From contig NZ_JAZHRV010000001.1 of assembly GCF_036924595.1 (NCBI RefSeq), forward strand, positions 682,001-746,000: 64,000 nt of DNA, given 5' to 3'. The DNA comes from Bradyrhizobium algeriense (GTDB taxonomy: Bacteria > Pseudomonadota > Alphaproteobacteria > Rhizobiales > Xanthobacteraceae). Made by a program: the position numbers and the translations under genes. Shown here in pieces: positions 17,629 through 26,674 of the stretch. Position 1 is the first letter of the stretch. Each line of letters opens with the position of its first letter. The notes under the pieces were generated by a model that saw only the letters and a list, made by a program, of their open reading frames with translations, was not told the DNA's origin and searched no databases.

Positions 17629-20600
17629 CTATGCTCTCAATTGAGCAAGGAGCGCTTTGGCATCTTCCAGGTCGACTGTGTCGAAGCCCTCGGTGAACCA
17701 GCCATAGACAGGCGCAAGTAGATCACGGGCTTCAACATGCCTCCCCTGGTCGTGCCATAGCCGCGCGAGGCTCGTGGCGGCGCGGAGTTCGAACATCCTG
17801 GCGCCCTGCGCGCGGCTCACGTCGAGCGCTTTACCAAAGCATTCTTCCACATCGGTCAATGAATGTCCCGCGGCGCGCCGCACCTCGCCTTCATTCCGGT
17901 GAAGCTCCGCCTCCCAAATGTATTGTTCGGAGCGCTGTGATCTTTCTCGCGCATCGATGCACAGAGCCAAGGCTGATTGGAAGTCGCCAGCGCGACCACG
18001 AACCTGGGCCAACAGGCTCGTGAAAAGCGGAACAAGAAATGTCAGGTTCTTGGCGTCGACATCGGCAATGCCCTTTTGCATCAGGGAAATGCCGCTCTCC
18101 GGTCCACTAGTCAATGAGAGGGCCCAGCCCTCAAAAATGATCCCACTGCTCCGCCATGCCAACACGCCGTGCTCCGTCGCAAGAGCACTCAAGGTTTGCG
18201 TATGAGTTAGCACTGCGGCCACATTTCCGAAAAGCTGCTCGAGCGCGGCTCCCGCTAAAAAGTGAACGAAACCAATTGTGTTGACGTGATTGAGTTCGGC
18301 AGCGTAGCTGAGAGCTTGTATCTGCATTTTTGCTGCACGATCGGGGAAGCCTGAAATCCATGCGATTGAAGCTAACAATGCCGATGCAGACGCGAATGGA
18401 TCAGTGAGGTACCGAGCCGCAAGGAATCGGTCACGCTTGGGATCATATAGCGCAAGAGATTGCTCGAGTTCTTTCCGAGCCAGTCCAAATTTTCCAAGCT
18501 GATACAACACAATCCCGGTTCCACGGTGTGCCATCAGCTGCATCGCCCGGTCGCCTTGGCGGATGCCTAGCGTCCGGCAGCGTTCTGCGAATTCCAGTGC
18601 CTTGTAAGTGTTGCCGGTCGTGTTGCAGTAAGAGAACTGGGCATAGAGCGCCGCAAACAGGTGTCCGACATCATCCAGCTTCTCGGAGAGGAGAATTGCG
18701 CGCTCGCTCGCAGCCCCGACCTCAGGACTTGAGTATCCACTCACTGCCACCAAAGGTGTGCCTAAGGTGATCTGGAAATCGAGCTCATGGCGATCGCGGT
18801 CCTCCGACTCCGGGAGCGTCCTCAGAAGCGCCAATCCTCGCTCAAGATGGCGGACTGCTTCCTGATCAGCCGAGCGCTCGGTGGCGCGTTGGCCCGCCTT
18901 GAACCAATGGCCGATCGCCTCCGTTGCAAGCCCGGCCTCGGTGAAATGGTGGGCGACAATCTCAGGCAGGGTTTCGGCCAGCGCCGGGAACCGCTCGACC
19001 AGCACATTGGCGATGCTCGCATGCAACTGCCGCCGCCGACTCTTGAGCATCGTGGTGTAGGCGGCGTCCTGCACCAGCGCGTGCTTGAAGGCGTAGGTCG
19101 CGATCGGCGGCGTTCCGCGCCGGGAGATGAGGCCGGAGACCGTCAGCCGCTCGAGCGCCGCGTCGAGGTCCTCCGGACTCAAAGATGCCACCGCGCCAAT
19201 CAGCTCGTGGGAGAACTCCCGTCCGATCGCAGAGCCGATCAGCGCCACATCCTTGCCCGAGCCAAGCCGGTCGAGGCGGGCCACCAGCGAAGCCTGCAGC
19301 GTCGTCGGTATAGCGAGCTCTGGCAGCGGTCCGTCGAGCACGTAGCGGTCCGTTGTCTCCCGCAACAGCCCGCTCTCGAGCAGCGTGTTCGTCAGCTCCT
19401 CGATGAACAACGGCACGCCATCCGTGTGCGCAAGGACCTGCTCGACGACCGCGGCGGGCAGCGCCTTGCCCTTGGTGACACCGCCAACAATGCCGGCGCT
19501 GTCGCGACGGCCGAGGCGGCTCAAGGGCAGCATCGTCACATGCGGCTGGCCGACCCAGGTTGGCTGGAGCTCCGGCCGGACCGTGACGATCAGCAGCAGC
19601 GGCAGGCTGGCGGCGCGGGCAACCATTCGATCGAGCAAATCCTGGGATGTCGGATCAATCCAGTGGGCGTCCTCGAACACGATCATCACAGGGCCCCGCG
19701 CCGCTGCGCCGTCGAGCTGGTCGAGAAGCGCGGTGAGAGTCATCTCTCGCTTCTGCTGCGGGCTGATCGCCAACGCCGGGTAGCGCTCGTCCGCCGGCAC
19801 CCCCAACAGCTCGGCAATGAGACCCACGTCGCGTAGCACATTTTTCGTCGTCGGCTTGAGCAAGGCCTCCAATTTGTCGAGTTTCACACTGGCGCTGCTC
19901 CCCGGTTCGAAGCCCGCGGCCCGCTCGAGCTGCGCGATGAACGGGTAGAGCGGGCTCTGCACATGGTAGGGCGAGCAGAAATATCGAATGCGAGCATGCG
20001 GCTCGCCCTCGCGCGCGGCCAGCAGGCTTTCAGCGATACGCGACTTGCCGATGCCGGGCTCTCCCGTGAGCAGCACGACCCGACCCTCGCCGAGCTTGGC
20101 TTGATCCCAACGGCGCAGCAGCAGCTCAATCTCTTCCTGCCGGCCAACGAGCGGGGTCAGCGCGCCCGCGCGCCGCACCTCGAAGCGGCTAACGCCGGCC
20201 GTCTCGCCGCGCACCTGCCACGCCTCCACCGGTTGCGGCAGCCCCTTCACGTCGATGGCAGCAAGCGCACGGCAGTCGAACATCCGCCCCGCCAGCCGAT
20301 GCGTGCTGGCGGCGATCACGACCTCGCCGGGCGCTGCCGCGGCCTGCAGCTGCGCTGCCACGTTTGGCGCCTCGCCGATCGCAACGCACTGCTGTGTGTC
20401 GCCGGTCCCTGACCGCTCGCCGATCACAACGAGCCCGGTGGCGATGCCAACGCTCACCTGAACAGTCACGCCTGGAGACGCTTTCAACGTGCCGATCGTG
20501 TCAAGGATCGCAAGGCCCGCACGCATGGCTTGCTCGGCGTCATTCTCGCCAGCAGCGGGGTAGCCAAAATAGACGAGCACGCCATCGCCCAGGTACTGGG

Positions 20601-21681
20601 CGACAAATCCATCGAAGCGCGAAACAATATCGGCGACCGATTTGTGGAAGGCGGCGATGAGATCGTGCATGTCTTCAGGGTCGAGGCGCGCCGAAAGCGG
20701 CATCGACCCGACCATATTGCAAACCATGATCGTCAGCTGTCGCCGCTCGGGGCTTCCGGAGCCGACTGCCACCGCAGACGATGCTTCATCGCCGTCCGCT
20801 GCGGGATTGTCAGCGTTCTCGTGGTCTCTCCTCATATTGCCAAAGGGCAACGCCACAATCGATGACCGGTCGGGTTGCGGCAGCGTGGGCTTGGCGATCT
20901 CCCTTTCAGCGGACGACCTGCCCGGCGGCTCCGTGGCGCGAAGCTCGGCGGCGAGCGATCTGGTCGCAGCATCGGGCTCCGTGTTCAGTTCGCGCTTGAG
21001 CAACGCAACGAGGTCCTGGTAGTGCTTGAGAGCCTCGGCCTTGCGTCCCGTAGCGGCCAGCGCCCGTACCATCAACCGGTGGGCGTCCTCGCGCATGTTG
21101 TTGAGCGCGATGGCGCGCTGGCCGGCCTTCAGCGCTTGTTCGGCACGGCCGGCGGCAAGATCTTGTTCGCCGAGCCCCATCATGGCGCCAAGGGCAAGAT
21201 CCAGCAATCTCTCGCGTTCACCAGTTAGCCATTCGTTCCAGCCCTCCTCGCCTACGCTAACGTCGTCGATCAGCCGACCCCGGTAGAGATCGGCTGCCGC
21301 GCTCAGCGCATCCCGGCTACCGTCACGTACCAGGGCCTCGAACTGGCTGACGTCGCATCGGACGGCCGCCGCATTGAGCGATACGACCTCACCATCGCTC
21401 TCCAGAGCGTCCTCGCCGAGCACTTTGCGCAGCCGGAACAAAGCCTGGCGCAGGTTCTGCCTGGCCTGCGCGTCGAAGCGGGAGCCCCACAACAGGGCCG
21501 ACAGCTTCTCACGCGACTGCGGCCGGGGCGCGTTGCAGGCCAGATAGGCCAACAAGCCTGCAAGCTTCTTGCTTGGCAGGTCGACCACGCCATCCGGTCC
21601 GGTCAGCTCAAAGCCTCCCAGCAGCGAAAGACCAAATCTTGGAAAAAGCACGCCGTCCATTGGCGCACGCGGAATTTGCAC
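17629..21681 (-). CDS. Giant regulator: BTAD DNA-binding + nucleotide-cyclase-like + AAA/STAND ATPase + TPR
   Basis: A 1350-residue protein started at GTG 21681, which sits 7 bases after an AGGAGGAG ribosome site. Order of domains: OmpR-like winged helix plus BTAD (about 15-250), class III cyclase homology domain (about 310-490), ATPase with Walker A GEPGIGKS (540-547) and EDAHWIDPTSQD Walker B region, then a long helical TPR-type tail. In the cyclase domain the first metal-ligand Asp of the usual CDLVGST motif is Asn (CNMVGS, residue 322), while the second (YLGDG, 366) is kept, so cyclase activity is doubtful. Divergent from a LuxR-type gene. Confidence 0.88.
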   Translation of the reverse strand: MQIPRAPMDGVLFPRFGLSLLGGFELTGPDGVVDLPSKKLAGLLAYLACNAPRPQSREKLSALLWGSRFDAQARQNLRQALFRLRKVLGEDALESDGEVVSLNAAAVRCDVSQFEALVRDGSRDALSAAADLYRGRLIDDVSVGEEGWNEWLTGERERLLDLALGAMMGLGEQDLAAGRAEQALKAGQRAIALNNMREDAHRLMVRALAATGRKAEALKHYQDLVALLKRELNTEPDAATRSLAAELRATEPPGRSSAEREIAKPTLPQPDRSSIVALPFGNMRRDHENADNPAADGDEASSAVAVGSGSPERRQLTIMVCNMVGSMPLSARLDPEDMHDLIAAFHKSVADIVSRFDGFVAQYLGDGVLVYFGYPAAGENDAEQAMRAGLAILDTIGTLKASPGVTVQVSVGIATGLVVIGERSGTGDTQQCVAIGEAPNVAAQLQAAAAPGEVVIAASTHRLAGRMFDCRALAAIDVKGLPQPVEAWQVRGETAGVSRFEVRRAGALTPLVGRQEEIELLLRRWDQAKLGEGRVVLLTGEPGIGKSRIAESLLAAREGEPHARIRYFCSPYHVQSPLYPFIAQLERAAGFEPGSSASVKLDKLEALLKPTTKNVLRDVGLIAELLGVPADERYPALAISPQQKREMTLTALLDQLDGAAARGPVMIVFEDAHWIDPTSQDLLDRMVARAASLPLLLIVTVRPELQPTWVGQPHVTMLPLSRLGRRDSAGIVGGVTKGKALPAAVVEQVLAHTDGVPLFIEELTNTLLESGLLRETTDRYVLDGPLPELAIPTTLQASLVARLDRLGSGKDVALIGSAIGREFSHELIGAVASLSPEDLDAALERLTVSGLISRRGTPPIATYAFKHALVQDAAYTTMLKSRRRQLHASIANVLVERFPALAETLPEIVAHHFTEAGLATEAIGHWFKAGQRATERSADQEAVRHLERGLALLRTLPESEDRDRHELDFQITLGTPLVAVSGYSSPEVGAASERAILLSEKLDDVGHLFAALYAQFSYCNTTGNTYKALEFAERCRTLGIRQGDRAMQLMAHRGTGIVLYQLGKFGLARKELEQSLALYDPKRDRFLAARYLTDPFASASALLASIAWISGFPDRAAKMQIQALSYAAELNHVNTIGFVHFLAGAALEQLFGNVAAVLTHTQTLSALATEHGVLAWRSSGIIFEGWALSLTSGPESGISLMQKGIADVDAKNLTFLVPLFTSLLAQVRGRAGDFQSALALCIDARERSQRSEQYIWEAELHRNEGEVRRAAGHSLTDVEECFGKALDVSRAQGARMFELRAATSLARLWHDQGRHVEARDLLAPVYGWFTEGFDTVDLEDAKALLAQLRA

Positions 21682-21905
21682 GATGAAGCTCCTCCTAGGA
21701 CGCAATTTCTACGCTTTTCTTGGCCCTCCGAGCAAGATTAACGCCGCTGTCACGCCGAACTGACGCCGGCGACGACGGCGGCAGGGCTCAATTGGCGAGG
21801 TACCGGGCATCCCGGCCGCAAGAATCGGAGGACCACCATGCGCTCCGTCGGGATCATTGCATCCCTCGGCGCACTATCGAGTGGCGCTGCCGGGGAGGGC
21901 TCTAC

Positions 21906-23051
21906 GTGATCGGTTTGGACGGTGTCTCCGCCCAGCAGCTATCCGACACAATCGGCGCGATCTACGACTGCGCGCTCGATCCACATCAGTGGCCGGACAC
22001 TTGCCGGAAAATTGCCGATCTGTGTGAAAGCACAGCGGGCGGAATATGCGTTCACGATATGCGGCACGTGCAAAATGATCAGTTATTCGTGTTCGGATAC
22101 CAGCCGGAATTCCTTGAAAAGCTGGGAAGCCACTATGCACAAAGTCCAATGGCAGCAGCGGATATCGTCTCGAAGATCGGTGACGTTAGTGCTCTCTCTA
22201 TGATGCGCCTCGAATTGTTGGGAAGCCGTTTCGCTCGAGAAGTGCTAGAGCCGTTCGGACTACTGGACATAATCTGGTTCCCGGCGTTGCGGACTGGCGG
22301 TCGCATGGCCTCCATGCATGCCTCACGGAGCGAGAAGGCGCCGCATTACCAACAGCTCGAGATCGGCCTGCTCAAGCTTCTTTCCCCGCACGTCTGCCGT
22401 GCCCTCGCCATCTCGGATGCGCTCGATATCAGGGCGCTGAGGTCGGAGATGTTGGAAAAGACGCTTGATGCACTTGTCACAGGTGTTTTTCTCACGTCAC
22501 GCGATGGCCGCGTCGTCTACATGAATGCCGCTGCCGAGAGGCAGGTCAAAACCGGCAGCTCCATTCGCATCGTGAACAATCGGATTTCTCCCACCGATCC
22601 CGCCACGCGCGCTGCGCTGTCGAAGGCCATTGACAAGGCGTCGCGCGACGATATCGACTTGGATACAAGCGAGCATTCCCTTGCGATCCCCGATGTCGAT
22701 GGCGCCGGCTTTGTCGCAACCCTCCTTCCGGTCGATCGCGGTCAGCGCAGCGGCATTATCGCGCCGTTTGCAGCATCGGTAGCTGTGTTCACAAAGGATC
22801 CTGCTGAGGCGCCGCTGATGCCGGGTGAGGCTTTTGCCAGGCTTTACAGGCTGACCGGCGGCGAACTCCGCGTGCTGCTGGCGCTTACTCAGGGGTTGGG
22901 CGCCAAGGAGGCAGCCGACATGCTCGGCATCAGCGAGCCGACGGCGCGCACCCACCTGCAGCACATCTTCTCCAAGACCGATACGACCCGGCAGGCCGAT
23001 CTCCTGCACCTGTTGCAGAACTCGACGCCTCAGGTTCGGGCCCCACACTAG
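21906..23051 (+). CDS. LuxR-type HTH transcriptional regulator with PAS-like sensor
   Basis: A 381-residue regulator started at GTG 21906 behind a GGGGAGGG ribosome site; upstream codons are open but unlikely to be used. The N-terminal 190 residues form an unrecognised sensor region, residues about 195-290 look PAS-like (LDALVTGVFLTSRDGRVVYMNAAAE), and the C-terminus is a LuxR HTH (LTGGELRVLLALTQGLGAKEAAD, then SEPTARTHLQHIFSKT). No acyl-homoserine-lactone domain is evident. It is divergent from the giant BTAD regulator and precedes a run of small genes it may control. Confidence 0.85.
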   Translation: MIGLDGVSAQQLSDTIGAIYDCALDPHQWPDTCRKIADLCESTAGGICVHDMRHVQNDQLFVFGYQPEFLEKLGSHYAQSPMAAADIVSKIGDVSALSMMRLELLGSRFAREVLEPFGLLDIIWFPALRTGGRMASMHASRSEKAPHYQQLEIGLLKLLSPHVCRALAISDALDIRALRSEMLEKTLDALVTGVFLTSRDGRVVYMNAAAERQVKTGSSIRIVNNRISPTDPATRAALSKAIDKASRDDIDLDTSEHSLAIPDVDGAGFVATLLPVDRGQRSGIIAPFAASVAVFTKDPAEAPLMPGEAFARLYRLTGGELRVLLALTQGLGAKEAADMLGISEPTARTHLQHIFSKTDTTRQADLLHLLQNSTPQVRAPH

Positions 23052-23204
23052 CCGGTTCATTAATTCTTGAGGCAGCCTGTCTCTTGATCGGCACCGCGTC
23101 CTATGGGCGACGGGACCGGTGCAATTGCGATCTGGGCTGGGGCCGACGGGCCCGGGCAGTACGATTGGAAGGCAGCACACAACAGCAGTACCAGCCTCAT
23201 TGGT

Positions 23205-23261
23205 TCCGATGATGCGGCGGCGGCGGTCGATTGCATAACATCAAGCATCGCCAATCCCAGG
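23205..23261 (+). repeat. Imperfect direct repeat, copy A, upstream of a small gene
   Basis: The segment from TCCGATGATGCGGC to GCCAATCCCAGG matches 23929-23985 at roughly three bases in four. Both copies lie upstream of small genes (24 and 107 bases before the starts), which suggests a duplicated control region or duplicated ancestral gene start. Confidence 0.55.
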
Positions 23262-23284
23262 CACGTGCAACCGAAGGAACCGTC

Positions 23285-23506
23285 ATGCGCGCACATCCCG
23301 TTGTCGCGGTCGCCACACTTATCCTGGTCGGGGTCGGGGTGAAGCTCACCTTCTTTTCCGTGCCGATGGCTGCGGCGGACGTACGCTCCACCAAAAGCGC
23401 GAGCATCGACGTCGCCGAGATTCACCGAGAGATCAAAGATCTTCCGGTGGAGAATCTTCACGACATGACGTTCGTATTTCCAGTGGCGATTGATCGCACG
23501 ATCTAG
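23285..23506 (+). CDS. Small exported/membrane protein, unknown
   Basis: A 73-residue protein from ATG 23285, preceded by GAAGGAA. Residues 6-32 form one hydrophobic segment ending in an AAAD site, so it is either a secreted 45-residue peptide or an N-terminally anchored protein. The remainder is mixed charged (IHREIKDLPVENLHDM). I recognise no family; the ending resembles small lineage-restricted proteins. It follows the LuxR-type gene by 233 bases that contain repeat copy A and no gene. Confidence 0.5.
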   Translation: MRAHPVVAVATLILVGVGVKLTFFSVPMAAADVRSTKSASIDVAEIHREIKDLPVENLHDMTFVFPVAIDRTI

Positions 23507-23639
23507 CGCCTCCGAGACGCGGGCGTTGCCTTTCTTCTTATTACTCACACCCGGAGCGGCAATCGATATTGAGCGGTGAATATCTAGGCGCCTTCTTTTC
23601 AAAAAGTCATCGTGGACCAAACTGCCTCAGGAGGTTTTC

Positions 23640-23906
23640 TTGCAAATTTACAGAAATAAACTTGGTCGCGCCGATCATGCCATTGCGGTAGGCGCAGGAT
23701 TTGCCTCAGGCGACTATGATCTGCGCATCCCGGCGATCTTGGGGCTGCCTTTGACATGGTGGGAGCGCGCCTGCTTCCGGTCAAAGCTGCGCGCGGATAT
23801 CAGGGACAGATCTGATTTTCTACGCGATATCGGCATCGACGTGCTGGAAGCGCATGCTGAAGCGTGCCGCCTTTTCTGGCAACCGATCACGCTGAAGCGG
23901 CCATAA
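23640..23906 (+). CDS. Small DUF1127-like protein
   Basis: An 88-residue protein starting at TTG 23640, 7 bases after a strong CAGGAGG ribosome site. The C-terminal half fits the DUF1127 (YjiS-like) pattern: a WWERACFRSKLRADI segment, then RDIGIDVLEAHAEACRLFWQP, matching the arrangement of arginine-rich helix, DIG turn and terminal aromatic residues. Such proteins are small, basic and often linked to stress or phosphate/sulfur adaptation through RNA interaction in rhizobia; that is family knowledge, not shown here. Confidence 0.6.
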   Translation: MQIYRNKLGRADHAIAVGAGFASGDYDLRIPAILGLPLTWWERACFRSKLRADIRDRSDFLRDIGIDVLEAHAEACRLFWQPITLKRP

Positions 23907-23928
23907 TCGGTTCCGCGGCATCAGCGAG

Positions 23929-23985
23929 TCCGATGATGCGGCTACTGCGATCTATTGCCTGACATCGTGCACTGCCAATCCTGGA
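23929..23985 (+). repeat. Imperfect direct repeat, copy B
   Basis: Counterpart of 23205-23261 (shared TCCGATGATGCGGC start, ATTGC, ACATC, GCCAATCC). It lies in the gap between the DUF1127-like gene and the next small gene. Confidence 0.55.
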
Positions 23986-24091
23986 GCTTATGCCCCTGCA
24001 ACTGCCGCCATCGCTCGGCCAGCCGTCGAGGCCATTGGTTCCAGACATTGTGCTGACAACGCATCAATCAATCTACCGTGGTGTCCTGATA

Positions 24092-24496
24092 ATGAAAAAC
24101 ACTTCGCGCCCTTCGGCCGTACTGCCGCCTATCGCTTCGTTTCACGTCGAAAAGGAAGGGCGAAGCTTCTTCGCTTTTATCACGTCGGCGCTGCACAGCT
24201 CACGGCGCCTTCAGGCGGGTCGAATCCTGCGTCAATACGAACATTTGATCGCGCCTTCCGAGCAATCCGCTCCGCGCCAATCTAGCCAGGATTCCGAAAC
24301 TCGGGAAATGCTCGTCACCAGCAGGCCGGCTCAACCGAGGTTGCCTGCTCAGCCTTCTGCCCGAAATGAGATGGGCTGGCTCGTGGCCGTGGCCGCGGCA
24401 TTTTTAATCATTCACATCGTCGCCGGGACGATCTGGCTGCGCGCTTCCGTGAATGAGACCACAGCCTCTCAGGCAATATCCTCGTTGTACGACTAG
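24092..24496 (+). CDS. Small protein with C-terminal membrane segment, unknown
   Basis: A 134-residue protein taken from ATG 24092 (MKNTSRPSAVLPP). An in-frame start at 23990 would place the N-terminus close to repeat copy B and is less likely. Residues about 1-95 are polar and arginine/serine rich. A single hydrophobic segment near residues 98-117 (WLVAVAAAFLIIHIVAGTIW) suggests a tail-anchored or single-pass membrane protein with a short outer tail. No family recognised. Confidence 0.5.
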   Translation: MKNTSRPSAVLPPIASFHVEKEGRSFFAFITSALHSSRRLQAGRILRQYEHLIAPSEQSAPRQSSQDSETREMLVTSRPAQPRLPAQPSARNEMGWLVAVAAAFLIIHIVAGTIWLRASVNETTASQAISSLYD

Positions 24497-24626
24497 CGAA
24501 GCACAACGCAGCTTGCGCGATGGTGCAAGCCGTTGCGCTTCATCATTCGAACTCACCGATGGTCCTGATTCATCCGCGGCATTGCATCGCGCGGGGATTG
24601 CGATCTTGCCGCAGGAGGTCGTTCCC

Positions 24627-25046
24627 TTGAATAGCCTGATCGCAATCTACATCGCATGGATCGTTGCCCAGACCGGTTTGTCGGCTCCCGATCATCCGCC
24701 GATCCACTTCGTGACACCGGCGGAAATGGGAATGCGACATGGCTCGCCGGAAAATAGCGGGCTGGAGTTGCAAGCGCTCTATAATCGCAACGAGGGCTCT
24801 ATTTACCTGCCGCAGGAGTGGCGACCCAATGATCTGCGGCAGAAGAGCGCCCTGTTGCATGAATTGGTGCATCATGTGCAGCGATTCAACAAGATAGAGC
24901 TGCCCTGTCTCGCCGCGCTTGAGCGCCAGGCCTACGACCTACAAATCAAATGGCTGCGCGAACAAGGGGTGGACGATCCCTATGATCTGATCAAGACAAA
25001 CGAGCTCAGCATCTACTTGGTGAGCACTTGTCGTGACGGATCATAG
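24627..25046 (+). CDS. Putative zinc-peptidase-like small protein (HELVH motif, DUF6647-like)
   Basis: A 139-residue protein started at TTG 24627 behind a GCAGGAGG ribosome site; a longer form from ATG 24453 would overlap the previous gene. It has a hydrophobic N-terminus (LIAIYIAWIVA), a central LPQEWRPNDLRQKSALLHEL segment and HELVHHVQ, an HExxH zinc-binding motif near residues 82-86, plus a downstream Glu in LAALERQAYDLQ that could be the third ligand. The arrangement resembles minimal metallopeptidase-like domains; activity is unproven. Confidence 0.6.
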   Translation: MNSLIAIYIAWIVAQTGLSAPDHPPIHFVTPAEMGMRHGSPENSGLELQALYNRNEGSIYLPQEWRPNDLRQKSALLHELVHHVQRFNKIELPCLAALERQAYDLQIKWLREQGVDDPYDLIKTNELSIYLVSTCRDGS

Positions 25047-25132
25047 TCACTTACGACAAGAGCTGGTTCTCAACGATTTCGGCAGGGTGAATTGAGTGAT
25101 CGACCGCGCGCGAGCCGGTGCAACTTCAATTG

Positions 25133-25499
25133 TCCGGGTTTTGCCTGCAATCGGCCGAACGGCCCGTTGGTCGGGCAGGGCCAGGGGCATTTTACAAATG
25201 GCGCAATGATCTAGTAGTGCCCCTGATTTGCCCGACGTGTCAAAATGTTTTCGCGGAGTTCGCTCAAAGCATCCATGCCGGCGGCCACCTCGCTACTTTG
25301 CATGGGGTTGTTTTCGATATTTTAGTTGGGAGTAGCCCGCCTTCGCCCGTAGCCTTCAGTTCGGCTTCGCTCAGCTACGCCGGACACCACGCTTCGCCCT
25401 CGAGGCCCCGCGAGGCTGCGCCGCGCGTAGCCCGAAGGGTGAAGCGTGGTGGGTCGGGCAGGACTCGAACCTGCAACCAGACCGTTATGAGCGGTCTGG
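25133..25499. repeat. Long direct repeat, copy II (family A plus tRNA 3' half)
   Basis: It matches 32795-33170. It begins with GGTTTTGCCTGCAATCG, contains the CCCCTGATTTGCCCGA block and the GTTGTTTTCGATATTTTAGT block, and ends in a tRNA-derived segment. Fills the 25047-25540 gap, where no protein gene is convincing. It marks the left edge of an island-like 7.7 kb region. Confidence 0.85.
25447..25499 (-). pseudogene. tRNA 3'-half fragment (CAU anticodon), left copy
   Basis: On the minus strand it holds the anticodon arm (CAGACCG, loop CTCATAA, CGGTCTG), the T arm (GCAGG-TTCGAGT-CCTGC), the acceptor 3' strand CCGACCC, discriminator A and CCA. The D arm and acceptor 5' strand are missing, so no functional tRNA can form. 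CAU could be Met or lysidine-modified Ile. 3' halves of this kind are typical scars of integrases that target tRNA genes. Confidence 0.85.
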
Positions 25500-25540
25500 A
25501 TAGCGACGAAACGATTTGCCTGACTGGCGGCCGGTCGCAA

Positions 25541-26674
25541 TCAAGACAACGAGATCGTGGCCAGGCGCGCCACGACGGCCTCAATCTCGTCGGCTGTGGT
25601 GTGCCTTCCCAGGCTGAAGCGGATCGCTCCCATTCCGATCCGTTCCGGCACGCGCATCGCCGCGAGAACGGGCGAGAGCTCAATCTGCCCCGAATGGCAC
25701 GCCGAACCCGTCGATGCCGCCACATTGCGCAACTGGCCCAATATGTCAGCGCCGATTCTACCGACGAATGACACGTTGAGAGTGTTCGGCAAACGATGCG
25801 TGGGATGGCCGTTGAGCGCGACGCCTTCGTTGAACCTCTCTTGCAGCGCCTTCCACAGGCGATCGCGCAGGGCCTCTACGTGCCTCATTGATGCAAGGTC
25901 AGCCGCCAGCGCGCAAGCCGTTCCAAGTCCAGTGGCAAGCAGGACGCTCTCGGTTCCGGCGCGTCGGCCCGATTCATGGCCGGCGCCATGGATAAGCGGC
26001 TCAAGCTCGAGGCCCGACCTGACATACAGCGCGCCGACGCCCTTTGGGGCGTAGAGCTTGTGACCGGCGACCGTAAGCATATCGACGCCGAGTTCGTCCA
26101 CCCTGGTCGGGATTTTTCCGACTGATTGCGCCGCATCGGTGTGAAAACGGATCCCGTGCTGCCGCGCGATCGCGCCGATTTCCGCGATCGGCTGTATGGT
26201 GCCAACTTCGTTGTTGGCGTGCATGATGCTGATCAGCACCGTCTGCGGAGTAATGGCGCGCCGCACGTCCTCTGGATCGATCAATCCTGTCCGATCCACC
26301 GGGAGATGAGTAACCGAGGCGCCGAACCCCTGGAGAAATCGGCAGGGAGCGAGAACAGCCGGATGCTCGATTGCTGAGGTGATGATGTGCGCCCCGTGGC
26401 GGTTGGGCGCGAAGAACGTGCCCTTGATTGCGAGGTTGTCTGCTTCGCTGCCGCCGCTGGTGAACACGATCTCCTCTGGTGCAGCGCCGATCAGCGCGGC
26501 GACCTGGCCGCGGGCGCGCTCCAGGGCGGCCTTGGCCGGCGTGCTCGCCCAATGCCCGCTCGATGGGTTGCCGAAGGCCTCCTCCAGCAATGGCCGCATG
26601 GCCGCCGCGACTGCAGGATCCACCGGCGTGCTTGCGTTGTAGTCGAGATAGATTGGCGGCATCGTCGCAGTCAC
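25541..26674 (-). CDS. Cysteine desulfurase (NifS/IscS-like)
   Basis: A 377-residue class V PLP aminotransferase-fold enzyme. It has YLDYNASTPVD at residues 9-19, SGGSEADNLAIKG (73-85), the PLP-lysine motif AGHKLYAPKG (Lys206) and the catalytic-loop Cys in STGSACHSG (Cys326). It removes sulfur from L-cysteine as an enzyme persulfide. No Fe-S scaffold genes (iscU, sufBCD, nifU) are adjacent; its partners are a GFA protein, an MFS transporter and an MBL protein in 4-base overlaps or tight spacing, so a role in sulfane-sulfur handling is more likely than housekeeping Fe-S assembly. It is the last gene of that operon. Confidence 0.9.
   Translation of the reverse strand: MTATMPPIYLDYNASTPVDPAVAAAMRPLLEEAFGNPSSGHWASTPAKAALERARGQVAALIGAAPEEIVFTSGGSEADNLAIKGTFFAPNRHGAHIITSAIEHPAVLAPCRFLQGFGASVTHLPVDRTGLIDPEDVRRAITPQTVLISIMHANNEVGTIQPIAEIGAIARQHGIRFHTDAAQSVGKIPTRVDELGVDMLTVAGHKLYAPKGVGALYVRSGLELEPLIHGAGHESGRRAGTESVLLATGLGTACALAADLASMRHVEALRDRLWKALQERFNEGVALNGHPTHRLPNTLNVSFVGRIGADILGQLRNVAASTGSACHSGQIELSPVLAAMRVPERIGMGAIRFSLGRHTTADEIEAVVARLATISLS

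Noticed and set aside
18787..19836. 349-codon plus-strand ORF
   Set aside because: Antisense to the ATPase domain of the giant regulator; composition of a shadow frame.
25447..25499. Functional tRNA gene
   Set aside because: Only anticodon arm, T arm and acceptor 3' strand are present; no D arm or acceptor 5' strand upstream in either copy.
25322..25540. Minus-strand 72-codon ORF over the left tRNA fragment (and 33052-33288 over the right one)
   Set aside because: Its central NGLVAGSSPARPT-like stretch is the translation of the tRNA T-arm region; this is a well-known false gene type next to tRNA sequences.
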